DNA of 16,504 bases from an uncultured Allofournierella sp. (GTDB taxonomy: Bacteria > Bacillota > Clostridia > Oscillospirales > Ruminococcaceae), in NCBI GenBank assembly GCA_944382705.1, contig CALWNE010000014.1, forward strand, positions 1-16,504, in the 5' to 3' direction. A model generated the notes under the pieces. The model ran no database searches and was not told the origin of the DNA. It saw nothing but the letters and a program-made list of their open reading frames with translations. Each line of letters opens with the position of its first letter. The stretch's first letter is position 1. This document shows, piece after piece, positions 5,718 to 11,849 of this stretch. Made by a program: the position numbers and the translations under genes.

Positions 5718-6950
5718 GTGGAAAAGAATCAGGATATCCGCATCGTTGAACTTTTTGCTGGCGTTGGCGGGTTTCGTGTCGGCTTTGAGCGGTGTTCCTC
5801 TCGATTTAAGACTATCTGGGCAAATCAGTGGGAACCTGGACAGAGCGGCCAGTGGGCATACAAATGCTACTGCACAAATTTTGGAGATGACGCTAATTGC
5901 TGTAATAAGGATATTGCTACTGTTTTGGATCAAGTTCCGGATCACGATTTATTAGTCGGAGGGTTTCCTTGTCAGGATTATTCTGTTGCCCAAACTGGTG
6001 CACAAGGAATTGAAGGAAAGAAAGGTGTGCTTTGGTGGTCGATACATGATATTATCCGTGCACATCATCCCAGATTTATCTTGCTCGAGAATGTGGACCG
6101 CTTATTAAAATCTCCCGCCAAGCAGCGCGGCCGTGATTTTGGAATCATTCTGCGTTGCTTGGAAGAAGAAGGTTACCTAGTAGAGTGGCGTGTGATTAAC
6201 GCTGCCGATTATGGAAATGCTCAACGCAGGCGGCGCACTTTCATTTTTGCAGTCAAAAAAGAGACGGTAGATTACCATTGCTTGGAGCAAGATGAGTTTG
6301 AAGATGCAGCTTTTGAGTGGATTACAAAGAGTGGATTTTTTGCTGGGGCTTTTCCGGTGGAAGTTATGCATAATATAAATCGCAAGGTATCGGTTTCTGA
6401 TGTGAATAAGTATGAGAATCTTGTGGATTTAACAGAGAATTTTGTTGCAGCTTTTTATAATGCAGGTGTGATGCTGGATGGCAAGGTATATAGTGAAGAA
6501 TTGATGCCTAGCCACACCCCTGCCATCACATTGTCGGAGATTATAGAGGATGGGCCTGTAGATGAAAAATACTACATTACAGGTGAGGCATTAGAAAAGT
6601 GGACCTATCTGAAGGGGGCCAAAAAGATAGAACGAACGAGCAAAACGGGTTACTCGTACTGGTTCAGTGAAGGGGCTATTGCATTCCCTGATCCATTAAA
6701 TCGCCCCGGGCGAACTATGCTCACCAGCGAAGGAAGTCTTAATCGTAGCACGCATATTATCGAGGATAAAGGTAACGGTAAAAAGCGGAAGCTGACACCG
6801 ATTGAGTGCGAGCGCCTCAATGGTTTTCCAGATAACTGGACTAATACTGAGATGCCGGAGCGTCAGCGTTATTTTATTATGGGAAATGCGCTTGTGGTTC
6901 CGTTAATTACTAAAATGGGCGAGCAAATCTTAAAGATGTTTTATGCTTGA
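5718..6950 (+). CDS. DNA (cytosine-5) methyltransferase, predicted GATC-specific partner of the Sau3AI-like enzyme
   Basis: This gene encodes 410 residues, about the length of M.Sau3AI. The start is GTG 5718, with GAGAGGA about 10 bases upstream; no ATG is available before motif I. Ordered C5-methyltransferase motifs are visible: I (ELFAGVGGFRVGFE, about 11-24, S-adenosylmethionine binding), IV (GGFPCQDYS with catalytic Cys85), VI (LLENVDRLL, 123-131), VIII (QRRRRTFIFA, 169-178), a variable target-recognition region (about 185-330), and X (GNALVVPLI near 389). It transfers a methyl group to carbon 5 of cytosine and so protects host DNA from the endonuclease encoded divergently. Target GATC is inferred from its partner, since Sau3AI is paired with a C5 enzyme. 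Base composition is AT-rich like the endonuclease gene. No Vsr repair gene or controller gene follows in this window. Confidence 0.94.
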   Translation: MEKNQDIRIVELFAGVGGFRVGFERCSSRFKTIWANQWEPGQSGQWAYKCYCTNFGDDANCCNKDIATVLDQVPDHDLLVGGFPCQDYSVAQTGAQGIEGKKGVLWWSIHDIIRAHHPRFILLENVDRLLKSPAKQRGRDFGIILRCLEEEGYLVEWRVINAADYGNAQRRRRTFIFAVKKETVDYHCLEQDEFEDAAFEWITKSGFFAGAFPVEVMHNINRKVSVSDVNKYENLVDLTENFVAAFYNAGVMLDGKVYSEELMPSHTPAITLSEIIEDGPVDEKYYITGEALEKWTYLKGAKKIERTSKTGYSYWFSEGAIAFPDPLNRPGRTMLTSEGSLNRSTHIIEDKGNGKKRKLTPIECERLNGFPDNWTNTEMPERQRYFIMGNALVVPLITKMGEQILKMFYA

Positions 6951-7050
6951 TTCATGTAAGGAGTGCAACATAAGACCCAGTGAAGATACGGAGAGCGAGA
7001 CTAGGCATCTAGCTGCCATTGGGAAGGGTTTGATTCAGAAAAAGCTTTAA
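6943..7050 (+). CDS. Possible 35-residue ORF overlapping the methyltransferase stop
   Basis: ATG 6943 lies inside the last codons of the methyltransferase gene (8-base overlap) and opens a frame ending at TAA 7048-7050. The peptide begins MLDSCKECNIRPSED, contains a CxxC pair, and ends GKGLIQKKL. The overlap is typical of translationally coupled genes, but the RBS (AAAGATG) is weak and I recognise no family. It could be a real small protein, the stump of a lost third gene of the restriction island, or chance. Confidence 0.3.
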   Translation: MLDSCKECNIRPSEDTESETRHLAAIGKGLIQKKL

Positions 7051-7228
7051 TTGTTACAAGAGAAAAGTATAGGAAGTGTCTTTTGAAGTAGTCGCAAAAA
7101 CAATATTGTTTCAGTACTTAAAAAACTATATTGTCAAACAATGAGAGATTCTTACTGGAGATAGATAATAAAGTGTATCAGGTTATGTAGACAGTAGGAA
7201 AAGTCACTGAGGTGGAATATTGTGTTTT
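7051..7228. other. AT-rich non-coding stretch downstream of the methyltransferase
   Basis: Within the roughly 600-base gap 6951-7548, this part has frequent stops in all frames and no recognisable gene. ACAATATTGT (7099-7108) is a small palindrome. No tRNA, riboswitch or IS end was recognised. It may be decayed DNA from the island's acquisition. Confidence 0.5.
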
Positions 7229-7266
7229 GGCAGGAGTGGAGCAGCGTAAGCAGCACCACTCCTGCT
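7229..7266. terminator. Hairpin at the right edge of the restriction island
   Basis: GCAGGAGTGG (7230-7239) pairs perfectly with CCACTCCTGC (7256-7265). Inside, the stem continues as GC and GC pairs interrupted by A-A mismatches around the loop GTAA. It lies about 280 bases after the methyltransferase stop and may end that transcript. It aligns with the hairpin at 4079-4120 over about 41 bases at roughly 80 percent identity, including a paired A-T to G-C change. Confidence 0.6.
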
Positions 7267-7392
7267 TTGCATTGGATATTGTATTTGGGGTTGTAAGCGC
7301 TGGGTCTTTGAGAGAGTCTTTTTAGGGCTTCTTTATTGACTTGGATTAGTATCCAAAGCAGTTCCTGAATACGGCGGCAATCTTTTTTGATT

Positions 7393-7524
7393 ATGGAAGG
7401 AATCGTTAATGTGTTTGATTTACCCAATATTAAGAAATTTTTGCCCAATGCTTCTTTTTGGGGTCGCTTCATGCTGGGCCCGGTCTTTTCTTTTATCCAT
7501 TGTTTATGCTATAATAAAGCATAA
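7393..7524 (+). pseudogene. Short open frame upstream of recD2, possibly a gene remnant
   Basis: ATG 7393 opens 43 codons ending at TAA 7522-7524 (MEGIVNVFDLPNIKKFLPNA then a hydrophobic part). There is no RBS, and the end overlaps the recD2 promoter. No family is recognised. It may be a remnant or chance. Bases 7269-7392 hold nothing that I can identify. Confidence 0.15.
7504..7524 (+). promoter_or_regulatory. recD2 promoter (extended -10) embedded in a dyad
   Basis: TATAAT at 7510-7515 is preceded by TGC, an extended -10. There is no clear -35 at the usual distance. The -10 sits inside a dyad with perfect 7-bp arms, TTATGCT (7504-7510) and AGCATAA (7518-7524), spaced by 7 bases. This could be an operator that blocks RNA polymerase. 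Confidence 0.55.
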
Positions 7525-7548
7525 TTTGTCAGTAAGGCAGGTGACGGC

Positions 7549-9768
7549 ATGGGACAGGAACAGGAGCAGGAACTGCTGCGGATGGAAGGCACCATCGAGC
7601 ATGTGATTTTTGAAAACCGGGATACCGGCTATGTGGTCTTTGAAGTGAATGTAGCCGGGGAGCTCCATGTGGTTACCGGCAACCTGGGCGAGGTGAATGT
7701 GGGGGAAAGCGTCACCGTATATGGGCGGTTTGAAAACCACCCCACCCACGGGCCCCAGTTCAAGGGCGTTTCCTGCGAGGCCAGTATGCCACAGGATTTG
7801 GCGGCTACTCTGGCCTATCTGTCCAGCGGTGCGCTGCCCTACATTGGGCCTTCCACGGCAAAAAAACTGGTGGAAACCTTCGGGGCGGACAGCCTGGAGG
7901 TGATTGCCAACGACCCGGCACGCCTTACGGTACTGCGGGGCATCAACGAGCAGAAGGCCATGGCCATCAGCAACGAATTCCGGCGGATGTTCGGCGTGCG
8001 GGAGGCGGTGGCCTATCTGGGCCGGTTCGGGATTGCCCCGGTAAAAGCGGTGGAGGTGTACCGCAGTTTTGGCCCCGGCACAGTGGAAGCCATCCGCAAC
8101 AACCCCTACCTGCTGTGCGGCGAGCCTTTGCGCATGAAATTTGCCCAGGTGGATGCCATTGCTGCCCAGATGGAACTGGCCCAGGACGGCAGTTTGCGGG
8201 TGTGGGCAGGGCTTTTGTATGTGCTGCGGCACAACGGCGGCAACGGCCATACCTGCCTGCCCCGCAGCCAGTTGCTGGATACCACCGCCCGCTTTTTGCA
8301 GATTTCCAGCGATGTGGTCAGCACCCAGCTGGACGAGGCACTGGCCCGGGAGGAGGTTTGCCTGCACCAATGCCAGGGCAAGGAGTACATCTACCTGCCG
8401 GATATGCTCAAAGCAGAGCAGGACATTGCCGCCCGTTTGTGGGAGCTGACCCGCTATCCTGCCACCCAGCCCAAGGAGCTGGAACAGAACATCCAGGTGC
8501 TGGAACGCACCCAGGGCTTTGCCTATGCGCCGGAGCAGCGGTGGGCCATTGAGATGGCTCTGTGCAGCAATGTAATGGTGCTTACCGGTGGCCCCGGCAC
8601 CGGCAAAACCACCACGGTGAATGCCATTTTGGCCTTGTTTCAGCACCAGGCGGACCGGGTGGCCCTGTGTGCGCCCACCGGCCGGGCTGCCAAGCGGCTC
8701 AGCGAGCTGACCGGCCAGAAGGCCCAGACCATTCACCGGCTGTTGGAGGTGGATTATGACCCCCAGCTGCGGCTGGTGCGGTTTATTCACAACGAAAAGA
8801 ATCTGCTAAAATACGATGTGGTGATTCTGGACGAGATGAGTATGGTGGATGCAAAGCTTTTTCAGAGCTTGCTGGCCGCTTTGCGCCACGGCTGCCGTAT
8901 TATTATGGTGGGCGATTCCGACCAGCTGCCCAGCGTGGGGGCAGGGAATGTACTCAGCGAAGTGGTGCGCAGCGGCATTGTGCCCACCGTCAGCCTTACC
9001 CGGATTTTTCGGCAGCAGAACCAGAGCATGATTGTGGAAAACGCCCACCGCATTGTGCAGGGGCTTGCTCCCTTACGGGGCGATAAAACCAGTGATTTCT
9101 TTTTTTTACAGGCCAGCGGCCTGGCTTGCCAGCAGTTGGTGTGCGATTTGGTGGCCCAGCGGCTGCCCCGCAGCTATGGCCTGGACCCGGTGCGGGACAT
9201 TCAGGTTCTGTGCCCCACCAAAAAAGGCCCGGTGGGCACGGCGGCCCTTAACCAGCGATTGCAGGCGATTCTCAACCCCCCGGCGGCGGATAAGCCTCAG
9301 CTGGAAATGGCCGGCCAGATTTTTCGCTTGGGCGATAAGGTAATGCAGGTGCGCAACAACTATCTGATTCCCTTTGAGCGAGACGGCGGAGAAGCCGGGG
9401 TAGGGGCCTTCAACGGCGATTTGGGCATTATTTTGGGAGTAGACCCAGGGGAACGGGCCCTGCTGGTACAGATGGATGACCGCAAGCTGGTATACACCGC
9501 CGAAACCATTCCCGAACTGGAAATTGCCTATGCGGTTACGGTGCACAAAAGCCAGGGCAGTGAGTTTGCGGCAGTGGTAATGCCGGTGAGCGATTTGCCG
9601 GAAAAACTTTGTTACCGCAACCTGCTGTACACGGGGGTGACCCGTGCAAAAAATCTTTGTGTGCTTACCGGGCGCACCGATACAGTGAGCCGCATGGTGG
9701 AAAATGTGCGGCAGAATATGCGGTACAGCTGCCTGGCAGATTTGCTCTGCCAGGGTGATAGTCTATGA
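7549..9768 (+). CDS. recD2: RecD2-type ATP-dependent DNA helicase (RecD/TraA family)
   Basis: This gene encodes 739 residues, the usual RecD2 length. ATG 7549 follows an AGGTGA-like RBS. The N-terminal region (about 1-90) is the OB-like domain seen in RecD2, followed by helix-hairpin-helix repeats (YIGPSTAKKLVETFG, VLRGINEQKA). The superfamily 1B helicase core has Walker A GGPGTGKTTT (about residue 346), DEMSMVD (about 427), VGDSDQLPSVGAG (about 453), TVHKSQGSEF (about 663) and LLYTGVTRAK (about 692). RecD2 moves 5' to 3' on single-stranded DNA and acts outside RecBCD in replication-fork upkeep and repair; bacteria with RecD2 usually lack RecBC. It overlaps the next gene, comF, by four bases (ATGA), so the two are translated together. 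Confidence 0.96.
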   Translation: MGQEQEQELLRMEGTIEHVIFENRDTGYVVFEVNVAGELHVVTGNLGEVNVGESVTVYGRFENHPTHGPQFKGVSCEASMPQDLAATLAYLSSGALPYIGPSTAKKLVETFGADSLEVIANDPARLTVLRGINEQKAMAISNEFRRMFGVREAVAYLGRFGIAPVKAVEVYRSFGPGTVEAIRNNPYLLCGEPLRMKFAQVDAIAAQMELAQDGSLRVWAGLLYVLRHNGGNGHTCLPRSQLLDTTARFLQISSDVVSTQLDEALAREEVCLHQCQGKEYIYLPDMLKAEQDIAARLWELTRYPATQPKELEQNIQVLERTQGFAYAPEQRWAIEMALCSNVMVLTGGPGTGKTTTVNAILALFQHQADRVALCAPTGRAAKRLSELTGQKAQTIHRLLEVDYDPQLRLVRFIHNEKNLLKYDVVILDEMSMVDAKLFQSLLAALRHGCRIIMVGDSDQLPSVGAGNVLSEVVRSGIVPTVSLTRIFRQQNQSMIVENAHRIVQGLAPLRGDKTSDFFFLQASGLACQQLVCDLVAQRLPRSYGLDPVRDIQVLCPTKKGPVGTAALNQRLQAILNPPAADKPQLEMAGQIFRLGDKVMQVRNNYLIPFERDGGEAGVGAFNGDLGIILGVDPGERALLVQMDDRKLVYTAETIPELEIAYAVTVHKSQGSEFAAVVMPVSDLPEKLCYRNLLYTGVTRAKNLCVLTGRTDTVSRMVENVRQNMRYSCLADLLCQGDSL

Positions 9769-10490
9769 TTGCCCCCAAAGGGGCGGAGCATCATCGGATG
9801 GTGATTGCAGCGCTGGTGTATCCCCGGCGATGCCCCTTTTGTGAGCGAGTGCTGGGGATGCTGGTTCAGTGCCCCCACTGCCAGCAGCAGCTGGCGTGCC
9901 ACAAGCGAGTTGTGCCCCGTCTGCCCGCAGGGGACCACTGTTTGGATTATCTTTCCGGGGCGGCCAGCGTATACCAGTATGATGGCTGCGTGCGGGGCTG
10001 CATTCTGCGAATGAAAAATGCTGGCCGGGTATGGTACGCCAGGGAGCTGGGTGTTCTGATGGCGAGCACGCTTTTGGGTTGTACTTTCCGGCAAAGGCGT
10101 GGTATAATCATACAGGAAAGCGGCCCGGTGCTGCGCAGCTGGGACCTGGTGATTCCCGTACCGGGGGACGACCGGACCAGGGGCTACAATCTGCCTGCCC
10201 ATCTGGCGATACCGATTGCCCAGTCGCTGGATTTGCCGCTGCTGCCCTGCGGCCTGTGCAAAACAAGGCCAACCCAAAAGCAGGAGGGCAAAACGGCCCA
10301 GCAGCGCATGGAAAATGTGCGCAATGCCTACGGCGTGCCCCAGCCCCAGCAGGTGGAGGGTAAGCGGGTGCTGCTGGTGGACGATGTAATCACCACCGGA
10401 GCTACCGTTTCCAACTGCGGCAAGGCGCTGCGCAAAGCGGGCGCAATGGATGTGTTCGCTGTTACCCTGGCAGCTACTCCGCTGCTGTAA
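9765..10490 (+). CDS. comF: ComF family protein (zinc-finger phosphoribosyltransferase fold)
   Basis: This gene encodes 241 residues. ATG 9765 overlaps the recD2 stop by four bases; an alternative start at 9798 would remove 11 residues and give a terminus closer to the usual ComF form. Near the N-terminus two CxxC pairs (C23/C26 and C36/C39, CPFC and CPHC) form the zinc-binding site of the ComF family. The C-terminal part is a type I phosphoribosyltransferase domain with the PRPP loop VLLVDDVITTGAT (about 201-213). ComF proteins are required for DNA uptake in transformable bacteria and are thought to work near the membrane with the helicase ComFA. No comFA is seen here. Being coupled to recD2 fits a role in handling single-stranded DNA, though this is inference. 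Confidence 0.93.
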   Translation: MIAPKGAEHHRMVIAALVYPRRCPFCERVLGMLVQCPHCQQQLACHKRVVPRLPAGDHCLDYLSGAASVYQYDGCVRGCILRMKNAGRVWYARELGVLMASTLLGCTFRQRRGIIIQESGPVLRSWDLVIPVPGDDRTRGYNLPAHLAIPIAQSLDLPLLPCGLCKTRPTQKQEGKTAQQRMENVRNAYGVPQPQQVEGKRVLLVDDVITTGATVSNCGKALRKAGAMDVFAVTLAATPLL

Positions 10491-10551
10491 TTTGGCCAGA
10501 ATAAGGGCCAGGCTGGCCCATGAGTTTAGAGCAAGAGAGGATTTTACCGTT

Positions 10552-11574
10552 ATGGCACAATACGACATCGGCATCGACCTTGGCACCACTTCCATCATTG
10601 TGGCAGTGGCGGGCAAGGGCGTGGTGCTCAACCAGCCCAGCGTGGTTGCGCTGGACAACCGCAAAGACCAGGTGTTGGCTGTGGGCGATGAAGCCCTGGC
10701 CATGGTGGGCCGTACCCCCAACTACATCTCGGCCATTCGTCCCCTTAAAGATGGCGTTATCTCCAACCACATGCTTACCAAAGAGCTGATTTGCCGGTTT
10801 GTGAACAAGGTGTATGATTCTCGGCTGATTAAGCCCCGTGTGGCGGTATGTGTGCCCGCTGCCATTACCGGCATCGAGAGTGACGCCGTGGTGGAGGCTG
10901 TGGTGGCCGCCGGTGCCCGGCAGGTATTTTTGGTGGACGAGCCGCTGGCAGCAGCCATGGGCTCCGGCATTGATGTGCGCCAGCCCTCTGGCCACATGGT
11001 GGTGGACATCGGCGGCGGCACCACCGATATTGCGGTCATCAGCCTGGGCGGCAAGGTGCGCTCCACCAGCGTGAATGTGGCAGGCAACACCTTTGACGAT
11101 GAAATTGTGCGCTGCGTGCGGGCTAAGTTCAATGTGGCCATTGGCCTGCGCACTGCCGAGGAGCTGAAAAAGCAGGTGGCCTGCTGCCAGCCCGGCGTGT
11201 TCTCCGGCTCCATGGAGGTAAAGGGCCGCAGCCTGCTTACCGGTCTGCCCCAGAAATTTACCGTCTGCACCGAGGATTTGGCCGAGGCCATCAGCCCTCT
11301 GGTGGAGCAAATCACGGTGGCAGCCCACCAGGTGCTGGAAAAAACTCCGCCGGAACTTTCTGGCGATATCTTCACCGATGGCATCATGCTTACCGGCGGC
11401 GGGGCTATGCTCAAGGGTCTGCCGGAATACATGAGCCAGCGGCTGAAGGTAAATGTGGTGGTATCGCCGGATCCCATCAACTGCGTGGCCCTGGGTACCG
11501 CCCAGAGCCTGGTCATTGGCGAGGATTTAGAGACTGGCTTTAAGGACGCCACCCCCCGGCTGGGCCGCCGTTAA
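10552..11574 (+). CDS. mreB: MreB/Mbl rod-shape-determining actin-like protein
   Basis: This gene encodes 340 residues from ATG 10552, chosen because MAQYDIGIDLGTTS is the normal MreB beginning and AGAGAGG lies about 11 bases upstream. The frame is open back to 10450, but that part overlaps comF and is not expected. Actin-fold motifs are phosphate 1 DLGTTS (9-14), phosphate 2 VDIGGGTTDIAV (about 152-163) and the adenosine motif LTGGGAMLKGL (about 280-290). MreB forms ATP-dependent filaments at the inner membrane that guide the elongation peptidoglycan machinery. No mreC or mreD follows, so this is an isolated copy, possibly Mbl or MreBH-like. The protein ends in a short Arg-rich tail (TPRLGRR). 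It is probably co-transcribed with recD2 and comF (62-bp gap, no clear promoter) and closed by the terminator at 11597. Confidence 0.93.
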   Translation: MAQYDIGIDLGTTSIIVAVAGKGVVLNQPSVVALDNRKDQVLAVGDEALAMVGRTPNYISAIRPLKDGVISNHMLTKELICRFVNKVYDSRLIKPRVAVCVPAAITGIESDAVVEAVVAAGARQVFLVDEPLAAAMGSGIDVRQPSGHMVVDIGGGTTDIAVISLGGKVRSTSVNVAGNTFDDEIVRCVRAKFNVAIGLRTAEELKKQVACCQPGVFSGSMEVKGRSLLTGLPQKFTVCTEDLAEAISPLVEQITVAAHQVLEKTPPELSGDIFTDGIMLTGGGAMLKGLPEYMSQRLKVNVVVSPDPINCVALGTAQSLVIGEDLETGFKDATPRLGRR

Positions 11575-11596
11575 AGCCCGGTATTTATGAATGCTT

Positions 11597-11631
11597 ACAG
11601 CCCCTGTCCCAAAAGACAGGGGCTGTTTGTT
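11597..11631 (+). terminator. Rho-independent terminator after mreB
   Basis: Perfect 12-bp arms ACAGCCCCTGTC (11597-11608) and 11615-11626 enclose the loop CCAAAA, followed by TTGTTC. It starts 22 bases after the mreB stop and separates the recD2-comF-mreB run from the pcrA operon. The T-tract is short. Confidence 0.85.
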
Positions 11632-11651
11632 CGCAGCGGCAGAAGGTGACT

Positions 11652-11684
11652 AAGTTCCACAAAAACCACCAAATAGGTGAACTT
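11652..11684. promoter_or_regulatory. Imperfect dyad upstream of the pcrA promoter
   Basis: AAGTTCCAC (11652-11660) pairs imperfectly with GGTGAACTT (11676-11684) across 15 bases. It lies just upstream of the pcrA -35 box, where an activator or repressor could bind. It does not match the usual Firmicute LexA box. The call is weak. Confidence 0.25.
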
Positions 11685-11700
11685 TTGCGCTGCACCCGCT

Positions 11701-11728
11701 TTGCGCAGGCTCAAAAGTGTGGTATGAT
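11701..11728 (+). promoter_or_regulatory. Promoter of the pcrA-thyX-tmk operon
   Basis: TTGCGC (11701-11706) and TATGAT (11723-11728) are 16 bases apart, with TGG before the -10 (extended form). Transcription should start near 11735, giving a leader of about 115 bases before the pcrA ATG at 11850. The leader holds an imperfect GC-rich hairpin at 11759-11789. Confidence 0.6.
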
Positions 11729-11849
11729 AAAAGACATGATACAATGAACTATGTACGCCCAGGCGGTGTGGGGTTGCCCACCTGCCTGGATTTGGGTTTT
11801 GCAGGCCTATGGCGGCACAGCCCACCAAACCAATCAATGGGGAGCAGCT

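Larger units (their letters stand above)
4079..7268. other. AT-rich restriction-modification island flanked by related hairpins
   Basis: The endonuclease and methyltransferase genes and their surroundings are visibly richer in A and T and use codons such as ATA, AGA and TTA that are rare in the GC-rich genes on both sides. The segment sits between the yeiH-type gene and recD2 and is bounded by two similar hairpins (4079-4120 and 7229-7266). No integrase or transposase is present. Insertion by recombination between the hairpin copies is possible but unproven; the hairpins could also simply be two members of a common terminator family. Confidence 0.55.

Noticed and set aside
7152..7472. 106-codon minus-strand frame in the recD2 upstream gap
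   Set aside because: No family recognised, no convincing RBS, and it runs through the hairpin at 7229-7266; more likely chance.
7504..8790. 428-codon minus-strand frame opposite recD2
   Set aside because: Antisense shadow of recD2 with no recognisable domain and no RBS; it also spans the recD2 promoter.
10450..10551. N-terminal extension of MreB
   Set aside because: The extra 34 codons overlap comF and precede the standard MreB beginning, which has its own RBS.
9612..10721. 369-codon minus-strand frame across recD2, comF and mreB
   Set aside because: It crosses three well-supported genes on the other strand and has no recognisable protein signature.
11751..11849. N-terminal extension of PcrA
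   Set aside because: No RBS before ATG 11751, the residues do not resemble PcrA, and ATG 11850 has a GGGGAG site.
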